Numbered from the stretch's first letter, positions 26,679 through 36,895 are shown. The stretch is DNA of 51,095 nucleotides from Nitrosomonas sp. (GCA_021774075.1 JAJFJK010000221.1:1-51095); one strand, 5' to 3'. Numbers and translations are program-made. Notes: generated by a model not told the origin, from the letters alone.

Positions 26679-27348
26679 TGGCTTGATCGGTCAGAATTTT
26701 TCCATCTCGCATGATGATTTGTCGATGCGCGCGTGCACCCAATTCTCGATCATGGGTAACAACAATTAATGTCGTCCCGGATTCATATAGCTTCTCAAGC
26801 AAACTCATCACCTCCCCACCAATATGATGATCAAGATTACCGGTTGGTTCATCCGCCAGAATAACCGTTGGTTGCATGATAGTGGCGCGGGCAATCGCCA
26901 CGCGCTGACGTTGTCCTCCAGATAATTCTGCTGGACGATGCTGCGCACGATCTTGCAACTCAAATGCCAGCAATGCCGCATCTACGCGCAAGCAGCGGTC
27001 TTTGGGCGGTATGCCGCCGAGAATTAATGGCAATTCGATATTCTCTGCAGCAGTTAAACGCGGCACCAAATGAAAGGTTTGAAAAACAAAACCGATTTTT
27101 TCGCGGCGAATTTGCGCCTGCTCGTTTTCTGATAACGCTGTGACGTTTTTGCCATCCAGTGCATAGTTACCACTGTTAGGCTTGTCGAGCAGACCGATAA
27201 TATTCAGCAATGTTGATTTACCGGAACCGGACGGCCCCATGATCGATACATACTCACCGGATGAAATACGCACACTTACATCATCCAGCGCACGCACAAC
27301 TTGATCGCCCATGTGAAAAATACGGGTTATTGCGGTGAGATCAATCAT
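26665..27348 (-). CDS. MacB/LolD-type ABC transporter ATPase
   Basis: A 227-residue nucleotide-binding subunit of the MacB/LolD class. It has the Walker A GPSGSGKST, Q-loop FVFQTFHLVPRLTAAENIELPL, signature LSGGQRQRVAIARA, Walker B VILADEPTGNLD and H-loop VVTHD. A membrane-fusion adaptor lies upstream (ATGA overlap) and two permeases downstream, so the unit is a MacAB-TolC-like efflux or extrusion pump whose ATPase is a separate polypeptide. Confidence 0.95.
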   Translation of the reverse strand: MIDLTAITRIFHMGDQVVRALDDVSVRISSGEYVSIMGPSGSGKSTLLNIIGLLDKPNSGNYALDGKNVTALSENEQAQIRREKIGFVFQTFHLVPRLTAAENIELPLILGGIPPKDRCLRVDAALLAFELQDRAQHRPAELSGGQRQRVAIARATIMQPTVILADEPTGNLDHHIGGEVMSLLEKLYESGTTLIVVTHDRELGARAHRQIIMRDGKILTDQANDPA

Positions 27349-28490
27349 GGTTCACTGGGTTTCTGTTGCACAGTTACACCAGCTTTAACATCCTCCTGAT
27401 CAAATGAAACTAAAACCTGGTCGCCTTCTTTTAAACCACTCAGGACTTCGGTAAAGCTCCAGTTGGCCAATCCGGTTTGTAATTGTTGTTGTTCCAGTTT
27501 GTTATTCGGGCCTAAGCGCAAAACGTTGTCATTCTGGCGTATGGCTTGTGTGGGAATGCGCAATACATTCTCGCGGCTTTCAAGAATCACTTCTACATCA
27601 GCACTGTAGCCCACCAAAATTGTTTCGCCAGGCGTATTTACAAAACTGACTTCAATATCAACCGTACGCGCCTGTTTTTCAATTTCTGTCACATACGGTG
27701 CGATACGTTTGATTGTGCCGTCAAAAACCAGTTCAGACATGGCATCCAGTGTTATGCGTGCGGGTTGTCCAAGTTTAACTTTTGGCGCATCAACTTCATC
27801 CATTGGTGCGCTGACATATAAACAGGTATCGTCAATCAGATCGATAGCAGGCGGTGTCTGCACACCGGGTGGCGATGGCGTGGTGTATTCACCTAACTCA
27901 CCCGTAATCTTCCCTATAACACCTGCAAAAGGCGCTGTTATGGTGGTTCTATCCAGACTCGCCTCTGTCACCAAAACTTGCGCTTCTGCGCGCCTAATAT
28001 CTGCAATAGCCGCTTCGCAACTGGCTTGTTTAGCGCGTGCATTGGCATCGGTATCTTCAGCAAGTTGTGAACTGATGAATCCTTTGTTAACCAATTGTTG
28101 CGTGCGTGCCGATTCGCGCCGTGCATTCTCGGCAATAATACAGGCTTCGCGGCGACGTTCTTTAGACATGGCTAGTTGACGTTGCGCCAGTTCACGTTGT
28201 GCTTTGAGGTCTGTATTCCATAATTCCATCAGGCGCTGGTCTTTGCTTACGCGATCCCCTTCTTTCACCCAGATTTTGTCAATTTGCCCACCCGATGCCG
28301 GTGAAAGATTAGCCCGCTGGCAAGATTTAATGGTACCTGCACGCGTATTCACAACCGTTGCCTCAACATTGCCACGTGTGATGGTTGCCAATTCGACATC
28401 GAAAGGATTTGGGCGGCTGGCGTACCAAATTGCTGTGGCTGCAATCATAATGACCATAACAACAATGATTATTTTTTTGGATTGCAGCAT
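27345..28490 (-). CDS. Periplasmic adaptor of the ABC exporter (MacA/HlyD family)
   Basis: A 381-residue membrane-fusion protein anchored by one N-terminal helix (IIIVVMVIMIAATAIWYA). The lipoyl half-motifs are SPASGGQIDKIWVKEGDRV and TITAPFAGVIGKITGELGEY. Between them is a coiled-coil hairpin (about 85-170) able to contact a TolC-type channel. Two Cys in the hairpin region (REACIIAE, KQASCEAA) are unusual. ATG 28490 is preferred to a TTG at 28520, neither having a good ribosome site. First gene of the adaptor-ATPase-permease-permease operon; no outer-membrane channel gene is adjacent. Confidence 0.9.
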   Translation of the reverse strand: MLQSKKIIIVVMVIMIAATAIWYASRPNPFDVELATITRGNVEATVVNTRAGTIKSCQRANLSPASGGQIDKIWVKEGDRVSKDQRLMELWNTDLKAQRELAQRQLAMSKERRREACIIAENARRESARTQQLVNKGFISSQLAEDTDANARAKQASCEAAIADIRRAEAQVLVTEASLDRTTITAPFAGVIGKITGELGEYTTPSPPGVQTPPAIDLIDDTCLYVSAPMDEVDAPKVKLGQPARITLDAMSELVFDGTIKRIAPYVTEIEKQARTVDIEVSFVNTPGETILVGYSADVEVILESRENVLRIPTQAIRQNDNVLRLGPNNKLEQQQLQTGLANWSFTEVLSGLKEGDQVLVSFDQEDVKAGVTVQQKPSEP

Positions 28491-28604
28491 AATTAGAAAA
28501 CTGGTGTGAGTTGGTGGCAAAATGACATTTTGTTGTGCTTGACGCTAAATATGGGTATTTTACACATTCAACTGCTGCTTCTTATGCCTGAATAGAGAAA
28601 AACC

Positions 28605-30260
28605 ATGAATTCATCGAATAAATCAACTGCTATTTGGCAACACCCATTGATCTTATCCAGCACTGACCAGCCGGCCTGTATCGATGATTTACGCCCGTCA
28701 GATGCCGATTATGGCGCCCTTGATCCAAAAACGTTTGAAACCATCGAAGCGGAAGCATTATTTACGAAAATAAATTACACCAAAACGGACATGGGTAATT
28801 TAGCCGTATATCGCTCTCTCACGCGTCCGGCAGCCAATGCACAACTGCTTCAGCAAAAACAAGCCGCCTTGCATGAAATCACAACCAACCCACAACGCTA
28901 TGATGCTTTGTCTGGTTACATTGACCCGTTAGTTGCTGGCGAGCAATCACTCAATCATCTGCTGTATGGTGAGTTTGTCGGCGGCCTGACCACAGATGTG
29001 CCCCTTGATGGATCCAATAAACTGGAGTTTGGCGGCCACGGTTATCGACAGTTTAAAGATGGCACACGCTTCGTGGTGCAAATGGTTGAGACTGCAAATA
29101 AGTTGCCGCAGGTGGAAAGCCCCTATTTGCGTGAATTGATCAATACGATAAACGATTTTGCAACATCGCGTATTTATGCGTTGGTGAAAGGCCCCATTTA
29201 CTTATCAACCGGAAAATTTAAAACCAAACAAGAAAAACCGGCTTTCCTGCCACTACCACGTTTCAGACCTTCCCTGTTTAAGCTGATACCCATGCTAATT
29301 TATGCTGCGTCAGTGTACGGCATCCTTTTTGTGTTTGAAACAATGTTGCCGGCGTTAGGTGACTCCTACATCGGTCATGGCATATTGGCCTTAACGATAC
29401 CGGTCTTCCCCATCATCATGTTGGCGATGGGTATTTCCGATCGCGACACCATCATCTATCCACTGCGCCAACAATTCAGAGAAAGCCCCGAATTGGCCAA
29501 GGCAATGGAGGCGTTGGGGCTGCTGGACGAATTACTTTCTTATCATCGCTATGCCCAGTCCTTTGATGGCGACAAGGTATTACCTGACGTGGTTGATAAT
29601 AAAAACCATCTGCTCACAATCAGCCAGGCAAGAAACCCTCTACTGATCAGTAAAATCCCGGACTATGTGCCAAACGACATCACACTCGACGCAACAGGAC
29701 GCCTGACCATTATCACCGGCCCTAACAGTGGCGGCAAAACCGCCTATTGTAAAACCATTGCTCAAATCCAATTATTAGGACAAATGGGCTGTTACATACC
29801 TGCCGCTAAAGCACAATTGGTGCCAGTAGACCATATCTATTATCAGGCACCAGACGCGGGTCAGTTGGACGTGGGCATGGGTCGTTTTGGGCATGAATTA
29901 AAACGCACCCGTGAAATATTTTTTAATTCAACACCGCGTAGTTTGGTGATATTGGATGAATTGTCGGAAGGCACGACGTTTGAAGAAAAAATGACGCTCT
30001 CGGAATATATCCTGAAAGGCTTCCACCAACTTGGCGCAAGTATTCTACTCGTCACCCATAATCATGAATTGTGCGAACGCTTGCAACAAGAAAACATCGG
30101 CCGCTATCTGCAAATTGAATTCACCTCAAATGGCCCAACCCACCGGCTAATAGCCGGTGTCTCCCGAGTAAGCCACGCAGACCGTGTCGCAACCGAAATT
30201 GGATTTAGTAAAGAAGACGTTGAAAAACACTTGGAAAAACAGCGCATGCATAGTGATTGA
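28605..30260 (+). CDS. Membrane-anchored MutS-like ATPase
   Basis: A 551-residue protein with a C-terminal MutS domain V ATPase: Walker A TGPNSGGKT (371-379), Walker B VILDELSEGT (448-457) and the H-loop-like LLVTHNHEL (482-489). The block VGMGRFGHELKRTREIF lies between them, where MutS proteins have their signature motif. It lacks the N-terminal mismatch-recognition domain with the Phe-x-Glu motif. Two hydrophobic segments at about 227-247 and 256-275 interrupt the lever/core region, suggesting membrane insertion. It is divergently transcribed from the exporter operon. This is not the repair protein MutS; function unknown. The following 250 bases are gene-free apart from the ribosome site of the next gene. 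Confidence 0.85.
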   Translation: MNSSNKSTAIWQHPLILSSTDQPACIDDLRPSDADYGALDPKTFETIEAEALFTKINYTKTDMGNLAVYRSLTRPAANAQLLQQKQAALHEITTNPQRYDALSGYIDPLVAGEQSLNHLLYGEFVGGLTTDVPLDGSNKLEFGGHGYRQFKDGTRFVVQMVETANKLPQVESPYLRELINTINDFATSRIYALVKGPIYLSTGKFKTKQEKPAFLPLPRFRPSLFKLIPMLIYAASVYGILFVFETMLPALGDSYIGHGILALTIPVFPIIMLAMGISDRDTIIYPLRQQFRESPELAKAMEALGLLDELLSYHRYAQSFDGDKVLPDVVDNKNHLLTISQARNPLLISKIPDYVPNDITLDATGRLTIITGPNSGGKTAYCKTIAQIQLLGQMGCYIPAAKAQLVPVDHIYYQAPDAGQLDVGMGRFGHELKRTREIFFNSTPRSLVILDELSEGTTFEEKMTLSEYILKGFHQLGASILLVTHNHELCERLQQENIGRYLQIEFTSNGPTHRLIAGVSRVSHADRVATEIGFSKEDVEKHLEKQRMHSD

Positions 30261-30510
30261 CCTGTTGTAACTCAATCCCGTAATTAACAGCTCACGAGCT
30301 TACAAGTTTTTTCTCTACGTTCTCTGTGTTTTTATTTACTACGCCATGCCACTTCGCTCGGAAACCAGTTCCAGAACGCTTGCAATCAATCTCTCTTTTG
30401 TGCCACCTGAATTCACCCTTATTCATCTGTAGGACAAATTCATATAAGATAACTAAAGGACACGTAAGATTGGCAGTACTTAAAAATACTCTATTAATAA
30501 GGAAGCAAAA

Positions 30511-31779
30511 ATGAATACAACGCCCGGCATAACGAAAGATGACAGCTTCTATGGCGCACTCAGCCATCCACCATCACGAGCTGCCGGGAACGCACCTGAT
30601 TTATCCATTTACCGCCCACCGGGCGAACCGCAATACGGAGTTTTTAATTACAAGGCACCGACCGAGGGATTGTTGCAAGTTGGTGACCCGCACAGTTCTG
30701 AGACCGTTTGGTCTGATGATTTTGAAATAGCCTGGACTAAAATGGGCAATAAGGGGCCGCTGGTTCTTTTTCTGCATGGTGTGCCTACGAATCGTACGCA
30801 ATGGGAAGGGGTGCAGGGACAAGTTTCACGTTTTTGTGAAACGATCTCGATTGATATGCTGGGTATGGGCGAGAGTTCCAAACCCCGTTTGTATGGCCGC
30901 AAACAAAATACAGCGCCCAATGATTGCTGGCACTGGGAAAATGATATCGATTACATTGAAAAGTTAATGCAAAATGAGTATCCAGGGCGCAAATTCATTT
31001 TTATTGCAGATGACTGGGGCAGTGGCATTGCGTCACATTATGCCGCCAAACACAATGATCGCTTGAATGCTTTAATACAAGTAGACCCCGTTTCCTTTGA
31101 CGGCTACCCGGTAAACGAAATCCAGGCGATTGGCCGCGCATCCGAAATCCCTAACACGGCTGAAGGCGATGCCCAATTTGCTATGCTGTTTGCGGCCTTT
31201 GACCAAACGCTGGTGCAGATTTTAAAATCAATGGTGCATGATCCTGCAAAATATAATCAATATAATCTGCGTTATCTTACGTTTCCCTATGTCGATGTAG
31301 ATTATGAACGTAATCACGCCGGGGACGGTATTAGCAATGTCGCGAAATCCACAAGCATGCGTTTAAAGTTGCATAACATACGCGTGTTGTCAGACCGGGC
31401 TGCCATACTCAGTCCGGCCCTTCTACTCCCGCATCATCCACAATACAATCCAAATGGTGTGCAATATCAGCAGATCACTGTGCCATCACTTATTATGTGG
31501 GGAGAAAATGATAATATGATGCCGGCTGCGCAAACACAGCGCTTCGCCAATGTGCTCGGCACCGATGACGTACAAATCACATATATTCCAAGAGCGGGGC
31601 ATTTTCCGGCGACTGATAATCCAGACGGTGTTGCTGATACAATTATCAACTTTGTACGCCGTGTTATGGGCCGCAGTGCAATGGCTGACATTTATGTGGG
31701 CAATCATGGCATCTGGAAAGGTGATGAACGCCGTATGATTGAAGTATTGCGCAAGTTACATAATATTAACGACTCGTAA
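30511..31779 (+). CDS. Haloalkane-dehalogenase-like alpha/beta hydrolase
   Basis: A 422-residue alpha/beta hydrolase. The nucleophile elbow is IADDWGSG, with an Asp nucleophile (Asp168) followed by Trp, as in haloalkane dehalogenases and epoxide hydrolases rather than Ser esterases. The oxyanion motif is HGVPTNRTQW (89-98); the acid and base are probably Asp334 (WGENDNMMP) and His364 (RAGHFPATDNP). An N-terminal extension of ~65 residues is not part of the core fold and shows no signal peptide. AAGGA precedes the ATG. A cysteine-rich mini-protein starts nine bases after the stop. Dehalogenase activity is not established; the second halide-binding residue cannot be assigned by eye. Confidence 0.85.
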   Translation: MNTTPGITKDDSFYGALSHPPSRAAGNAPDLSIYRPPGEPQYGVFNYKAPTEGLLQVGDPHSSETVWSDDFEIAWTKMGNKGPLVLFLHGVPTNRTQWEGVQGQVSRFCETISIDMLGMGESSKPRLYGRKQNTAPNDCWHWENDIDYIEKLMQNEYPGRKFIFIADDWGSGIASHYAAKHNDRLNALIQVDPVSFDGYPVNEIQAIGRASEIPNTAEGDAQFAMLFAAFDQTLVQILKSMVHDPAKYNQYNLRYLTFPYVDVDYERNHAGDGISNVAKSTSMRLKLHNIRVLSDRAAILSPALLLPHHPQYNPNGVQYQQITVPSLIMWGENDNMMPAAQTQRFANVLGTDDVQITYIPRAGHFPATDNPDGVADTIINFVRRVMGRSAMADIYVGNHGIWKGDERRMIEVLRKLHNINDS

Positions 31780-31788
31780 TTAACCCCA

Positions 31789-32010
31789 ATGACAAAATCA
31801 GCCACCGTTGAGCTTGAATCGGATTTAACCTGCCCACATTGCAATTTTACCAAGCGGGAAACCATGCCTGTTGATGCCTGCCAGTATTTCTATGAATGTA
31901 CTCACTGCAAAACTTTATTACGCCCAAAACCTAAAGATTGCTGTGTATTTTGTTCTTACGGGTCGATAAAATGTCCACCAATTCAACTACAAACTGGTTG
32001 CTGCAAATAG
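31789..32010 (+). CDS. GDCCVxC-type cysteine-rich zinc-binding mini-protein
   Basis: A 73-residue protein with ten cysteines: CPHC, C in VDACQ, CTHC, the motif KDCCVFCSYGSIKCPP, and CC at the end. This matches the small GDCCVxC family of putative zinc-binding proteins, with Lys replacing the Gly of the motif; some family members carry selenocysteine at one of these Cys. It lies nine bases after the hydrolase gene with no ribosome site of its own, so it is probably translationally coupled. The function of the family is not known. Confidence 0.8.
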   Translation: MTKSATVELESDLTCPHCNFTKRETMPVDACQYFYECTHCKTLLRPKPKDCCVFCSYGSIKCPPIQLQTGCCK

Positions 32011-32069
32011 AATATTGCGTCTTATGTCCATAGGTAACTTTCCCATTTTCCTTAAAAGGATACGCTGTC

Positions 32070-32636
32070 ATGTCAGACGATAATGTGCCGCAAGCGGCAG
32101 CCTGGCTGGAAGAATATGGCGATTATCTTTTTAGCTTTGCATTGTTGAAGGTAAAGGATATACATCGCGCTGAAGACTTGGTACAGGAAACATTACTCGC
32201 GGCCATTACTGCAGAAAAAACATTTTCCAACCAGTCTTCTATCCGAACCTGGCTAACGGGCATACTCAAACATAAAATAATCGATCATTTTCGCCGCCAG
32301 GATAAAGAAGTGATGATCGGCGATTTGATCGATCCGGATGACACAGACAATCTGGATAAATTTTTCACAACCAATGGCAAATGGATCGATAGGCCTGTAG
32401 CATTTATCAGCCCTGAATCGGCTATTCAACAGACTGAATTCTTGGAAGTATTTCAACAATGTGTTGCCAATCTCAAGCCAAAACAAGCGGAGGTATTTCT
32501 AGCTAAAGAAATTCACGGTATGAGTAGTGAGGAAATTTGTAAGGATCTAACATTGAGTCCGACTAATGTGTGGGTGCTGATGCATCGTGCTCGCTTGGCG
32601 CTAAGCAACTGTCTCAAGAATCACTGGGTAGATTAA
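32070..32636 (+). CDS. ECF-type sigma-70 family factor
   Basis: A 188-residue alternative sigma factor with only regions 2 and 4. Region 2: YLFSFALLKVKDIHRAEDLVQETLLAAI and SSIRTWLTGILKHKIIDHFRR. Region 4: LEVFQQCVANLKPKQAEVFLAKEIHGMSSEEICKDLTLSPTNVWVLMHRARLALSNCL. The inter-domain linker (about 80-125) is long and acidic with a GKWIDRP segment, resembling a subgroup of ECF factors paired with short zf-HC2 proteins. AAAGGA lies upstream. A zf-HC2 gene follows after three bases. The target promoters are unknown. Confidence 0.9.
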   Translation: MSDDNVPQAAAWLEEYGDYLFSFALLKVKDIHRAEDLVQETLLAAITAEKTFSNQSSIRTWLTGILKHKIIDHFRRQDKEVMIGDLIDPDDTDNLDKFFTTNGKWIDRPVAFISPESAIQQTEFLEVFQQCVANLKPKQAEVFLAKEIHGMSSEEICKDLTLSPTNVWVLMHRARLALSNCLKNHWVD

Positions 32637-32639
32637 ACT

Positions 32640-32882
32640 ATGTTAAATTGCAAAGAAGCCAGTCAATTAGCTTCACGTGCGCAGGATGAAGAACTTCAAT
32701 TCTGGCAGAAGATGGCGTTAAAACTTCATCTGCTGTTATGCCGCAGTTGTGCACATTTCACACAACAACTTAACTTTATACGCAAAGCTTCACTTCACGC
32801 TGGCAAACACCATCATTTCCGCCTGACTACTGAAGCAAAACAACAGATTTTGCAGGCACTCAAGAAAAAACAATCTTCTTAA
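32640..32882 (+). CDS. zf-HC2 domain anti-sigma factor candidate
   Basis: An 80-residue soluble protein with the zf-HC2 pattern: Cys4 (LNCKEASQLASRAQDEEL), then HLLLCRSCAHF with the His and paired Cys that complete a zinc site. No membrane segment is present, unlike many anti-sigma factors, which suggests a cytoplasmic redox- or metal-sensing inhibitor. It starts three bases after the sigma-factor stop codon, the usual arrangement of a cognate pair. Its stop codon faces that of the HD-GYP gene. Confidence 0.8.
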   Translation: MLNCKEASQLASRAQDEELQFWQKMALKLHLLLCRSCAHFTQQLNFIRKASLHAGKHHHFRLTTEAKQQILQALKKKQSS

Positions 32883-32883
32883 A

Positions 32884-34113
32884 CTAAGTAATGCCTTGAA
32901 TCTGATGCAAATCAAACGACCATTGCTGTGGATCTTCCACATTCGAAATAGTGTCTGAATCTTTGGACAAGTCAACAATTTCCATTGGTATATGTGCATC
33001 AGAACGCGTAGAAAAGAAAACTTTTATAATGGGTGTCGTCAAGCTTTTCACAGACTGCTCAATGACTATTCCTAGACGCCCAGACTCTAATTTTAACAAC
33101 GTACCATTCGGGTATATGCCAAGTGTTTTAACAAAAGCATGAAAAACAGTTTCATCAAAATGATCCTCCTTCCATGTTGCCATTTTTTTTATTGAATCAG
33201 CAGGCGCCCAACCTTTTTTATAGCAGCGATCGGAAGTAATCGCATCATACACGTCACATATTGCACCCATACGCGCATATAAAGTTAACGCATCACCCGA
33301 TAATTTATCTGGATAACCCTGTCCATCAATTCGCTCGTGGTGATGCAAACAAACATCCAATACCATATCGCTTACATCATAGGATGCATTACGTATTTCC
33401 CAATTCTTGACTGCATTAAGTATTTCCCAACCCTTCCGTGGATGTGTCTTGACAATATAAAACTCTTCATCCGTAAGCTTTCCAGGTTTATTCAATATTT
33501 CATTGGGAATAGCCATTTTTCCAATGTCGTGCAATAAACCAGCCACACCTGCTTGCTGCAGAATATCACCTTCCAGACCCAGTTTCCGCCCCAGCGCAAC
33601 CATCAAGGCGCAAACCGCAACTGAATGCAAATAAGTATATTCATCGGTATTTTTGAGTCTGATTAAGCTTAGCATAGCGTCAGCATTACGTGCCATTGAT
33701 TGGTTTATTTCGTCTACTAACTGTACGGCTCCCTCGACCTCTAGTGCATTGCCCATACGCACTTCACTGAACATAGAAATAACCGCTTCTTTAGCCTTTG
33801 TATGAATTCTTTTTGCTGCAACCAACTCATCTTGCACGGACACACGCGCAGTTACCTCTTTAGCAACTAAAGGTTGATTATTAACCTCACCCTCCATAAC
33901 CTGAGAATCGTCTGCCACGCTAACTTCTACATCCAGACCTTTACTGGTATCAATCCATATTTCTTCCAACCCACACTTATGTAATGTATTCAGATCCTTT
34001 TGTTCAGCCAGTTTGAACGATTTCTTCCAAAAAGGATGATCAATCCACTTACCACCGACATCATGGATGTACATACCTAGACGGACATCCGTCACTTTAA
34101 TTTTTTTTAGCAT
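32884..34113 (-). CDS. HD-GYP c-di-GMP phosphodiesterase with DUF3391 domain
   Basis: A 409-residue cytoplasmic protein. The N-terminal ~130 residues have the DUF3391 pattern (VTDVRLGMYIHDVGGKWIDHPFW). The HD-GYP domain follows, with metal ligands in YLHSVAVCALM, LLHDIGKMAIP (His195-Asp196), KTHPRKGWEIL and HHHERIDGQGYP (GYP at 266-268), and AICDVYDAITSDRCYK. All signature residues are present, so cyclic-di-GMP hydrolysis to GMP is likely. GGCGGA lies upstream of the ATG. It follows valS on the same strand. Confidence 0.93.
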   Translation of the reverse strand: MLKKIKVTDVRLGMYIHDVGGKWIDHPFWKKSFKLAEQKDLNTLHKCGLEEIWIDTSKGLDVEVSVADDSQVMEGEVNNQPLVAKEVTARVSVQDELVAAKRIHTKAKEAVISMFSEVRMGNALEVEGAVQLVDEINQSMARNADAMLSLIRLKNTDEYTYLHSVAVCALMVALGRKLGLEGDILQQAGVAGLLHDIGKMAIPNEILNKPGKLTDEEFYIVKTHPRKGWEILNAVKNWEIRNASYDVSDMVLDVCLHHHERIDGQGYPDKLSGDALTLYARMGAICDVYDAITSDRCYKKGWAPADSIKKMATWKEDHFDETVFHAFVKTLGIYPNGTLLKLESGRLGIVIEQSVKSLTTPIIKVFFSTRSDAHIPMEIVDLSKDSDTISNVEDPQQWSFDLHQIQGIT

Positions 34114-34132
34114 AATCCGCCACTATCAGAAA

Positions 34133-36895
34133 CTAGCCAAGTTTTCGCAGTTGTTCATTCAGCTTATCCAATTTTGTATTAAATGCTAATAAGCGATCTT
34201 GTTCTTGTGACACCACTTTTGCTGGTGCCCGTTCAACAAAATTGGGATTAGCAAGCTTATTCTGTGCTTTCGATACTTCCATGTCAATACGAGCAATTTC
34301 TTTAGTCAAACGCTCACGTTCAGCGTTTACATCCACCTCAATTTTCAGCATCAATCTATAATCACCAACAATTGAGACAGGTGCATCTGCATCGGGTAAT
34401 TCACCTTGCTTGATCTCAACATCAGACAGCTTGGCCAGTGCCTGTAAATAAGGCGAGAACGCCGTCAATGTTTGCTGATCACCTGTAGCCAATAATGGTA
34501 CTTTTAGTGCTGGTGACAAATTCATTTCACCACGCAAAATACGACAAGCACTAACCATATCCTTTAATAAAACCACATTCCCAACAGCCTCTTTATTAAC
34601 CTTTTTTTCCAGATCCACTCTGGGGTAGGATTGACACATAATGCTTGCGCCCTGTTTGCCGGCAAGTGGCGCCACTTTCTGCCAAAGTTCTTCAGTAATA
34701 AAAGGAATCACCGGATGCGCAAGTCGCAGCATGGCCTCTAATACCTGCACCAAGGTATGACGGGTTGCCCGCTGCACCGAATCATGATGACTATTGAGCT
34801 GTACTTTGGCAAGTTCCACATACCAATCACAATATTCATCCCACACCAATTCGTAAATCCCGCGTGCCGCCAGATCAAAACGATAGCCGGAAAATGCCCG
34901 CTCGACGGTATCTTCTGCCTGTTGTAGACGACTGACAATCCATTTATCCGCATCTGAATACGTGAATGGCAAGCTATCATCCAGTCCCGTGTCCTTACCC
35001 TCACAATTCATTAATACATAGCGCGTGGCATTCCATAATTTGTTGCAAAAGTTTCTGTACCCTTCGCAGCGCTGCATATCAAACTTAATGTCACGACCAT
35101 GAGAAGCCAGACTTGCAAACGTAAAACGCAGCGCGTCTGTACCAAATGCAGGAATGCCATCGGCAAAATATTTACGCGTATTTTTTTCAATACGCTCAGC
35201 CTGCTTGGGATTCATCAACCCCGTTGTGCGTTTTGCAATCAAATCAGGTAGCGTAATGCCATCAATCAAATCCAGTGGATCCAGCACATTCCCCTTGGAT
35301 TTGCTCATTTTCTGGCCTTCTGCATCACGAATCAAACCGGTAATGTAAACTTCTTTAAAGGGTATCTTGCCAGTAAAATGCAATGACATCATCACCATAC
35401 GCGCGACCCAAAAGAAAATAATATCAAAACCCGTGATTAAGACTGAAGTGGGCAGAAACGTTTTCAATTCCTGTGTATCATCAGGCCAACCCAGTGTTGA
35501 GAAAGGCCACAGTGCAGATGAAAACCAAGTGTCCAACACGTCGTCATCTTGTCTAAGATTATGCTTACCAGCCAATTTCTGCGCTTCTTCCTGGCTATGT
35601 GCAACGGTAATATTACCGTCCTCGTCATACCATGCTGGAATGCGGTGGCCCCACCATAATTGGCGTGAAATACACCAATCTTGGATATTCTCAAGCCATT
35701 GATTATATACATTGCTCCAGTTATCGGGTGTAAATTTAACGTCGCCATTCGCAACCACTTCCAAACCGCGTTTAGCCATACCTTCCATGGCCACATACCA
35801 CTGGTCTGTTAGCATGGGTTCAATAATGGTATTAGTGCGATCACCACGTGGCGCCATCAATTTATGTGGCTTGGTTTCAGCTAAAAAGCCCTGCGTCTCC
35901 AGATCAGCCAGGATTTTTTTTCTGGCGTCAAAACGATCCATACCCTGATATTCGGTTGGCGCGCAATCGTTAATTTTTCCATCCAGCGTGAAAATATTGA
36001 TGGGCACTAGCTTGTGGCGTTGTCCCATTTGATAATCATTGAAATCATGCGCTGGCGTAATTTTCACACAACCGGTACCAAACTCAGGTTCCACATAAGT
36101 ATCCGCAATAATCGGAATCGTCCGTTCACAAAGTGGCAAACGCACATGACGGCCAATCATGTGTTGATAACGCGAATCTTCTGGGTGTACTGCTACAGCC
36201 ACATCTCCCAGCATCGTTTCCGGGCGCGTGGTGGCGACAATCAGGGTTTCTTGATCTGTTTTGCTACCATCTGCTTGCTCGAGGGGATAACGAATATGCC
36301 ACAGCGAACCATCTTCTTCGGTAGAAACCACTTCCAGATCAGAAACTGCCGTTTGTAAAACTGGGTCCCAGTTAACCAATCGCTTACCGCGATAAATCAG
36401 TCCTTCACGATAGAGGCGCACAAAAACTTCTGTGACTGCTTGCGATAATGCCGGGCCCATCGTAAACCGTTCACGCGTCCAATCACAGGACGTGCCCATA
36501 CGTCGCATCTGCCGGGTAATTGTAGAACCGGATTCTTCCTTCCATTGCCATACCCGCTCAAGGAATGCTTCCCGCCCCAGATCACGACGATCAATATTTT
36601 GTTGATCCAACTGACGTTCAACCACAATCTGAGTCGCAATACCCGCATGATCAGTCCCAGGCTGCCATAGTGTGTTATCACCCAGCATACGATGATAACG
36701 CGTCAACGCATCCATCAAAGTATGTTGAAACGCATGCCCCATATGTAACGTACCGGTGACGTTCGGGGGTGGCAACATAATACAATAAGCTGATTTTTCT
36801 TCAGTGCTTGTTGGTTTGAAATAGCCTGCGGATTCCCAAGCGGAATACCAGCGATTTTCAATACTTTCAGGGTCAAATGTTTTTGCGAGTTCCAT
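34133..36895 (-). CDS. valS: Valyl-tRNA synthetase
   Basis: A class I aminoacyl-tRNA synthetase that charges tRNA-Val. The 920-residue protein has the HIGH-type motif [15 protein letters not shown] (51-54), the editing domain with [10 protein letters not shown] and [15 protein letters not shown], and KMSKS at 529-533. An anticodon-binding domain and a C-terminal coiled coil ([28 protein letters not shown]) follow. Full length for a proteobacterial ValRS. The usual partner holC is not adjacent. Confidence 0.98.
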   Translation of the reverse strand: MELAKTFDPESIENRWYSAWESAGYFKPTSTEEKSAYCIMLPPPNVTGTLHMGHAFQHTLMDALTRYHRMLGDNTLWQPGTDHAGIATQIVVERQLDQQNIDRRDLGREAFLERVWQWKEESGSTITRQMRRMGTSCDWTRERFTMGPALSQAVTEVFVRLYREGLIYRGKRLVNWDPVLQTAVSDLEVVSTEEDGSLWHIRYPLEQADGSKTDQETLIVATTRPETMLGDVAVAVHPEDSRYQHMIGRHVRLPLCERTIPIIADTYVEPEFGTGCVKITPAHDFNDYQMGQRHKLVPINIFTLDGKINDCAPTEYQGMDRFDARKKILADLETQGFLAETKPHKLMAPRGDRTNTIIEPMLTDQWYVAMEGMAKRGLEVVANGDVKFTPDNWSNVYNQWLENIQDWCISRQLWWGHRIPAWYDEDGNITVAHSQEEAQKLAGKHNLRQDDDVLDTWFSSALWPFSTLGWPDDTQELKTFLPTSVLITGFDIIFFWVARMVMMSLHFTGKIPFKEVYITGLIRDAEGQKMSKSKGNVLDPLDLIDGITLPDLIAKRTTGLMNPKQAERIEKNTRKYFADGIPAFGTDALRFTFASLASHGRDIKFDMQRCEGYRNFCNKLWNATRYVLMNCEGKDTGLDDSLPFTYSDADKWIVSRLQQAEDTVERAFSGYRFDLAARGIYELVWDEYCDWYVELAKVQLNSHHDSVQRATRHTLVQVLEAMLRLAHPVIPFITEELWQKVAPLAGKQGASIMCQSYPRVDLEKKVNKEAVGNVVLLKDMVSACRILRGEMNLSPALKVPLLATGDQQTLTAFSPYLQALAKLSDVEIKQGELPDADAPVSIVGDYRLMLKIEVDVNAERERLTKEIARIDMEVSKAQNKLANPNFVERAPAKVVSQEQDRLLAFNTKLDKLNEQLRKLG

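Noticed and set aside
30288-30312. AGCTC/GAGCT hairpin followed by six T after the MutS-like gene
   Set aside because: The stem has five pairs with a two-base loop and the T-run is offset by several bases; not a credible intrinsic terminator.
31789-32010. Selenocysteine in the GDCCVxC-type protein
   Set aside because: All motif positions are encoded by Cys codons and the only in-frame stop is the terminal one; there is no reason to propose recoding.
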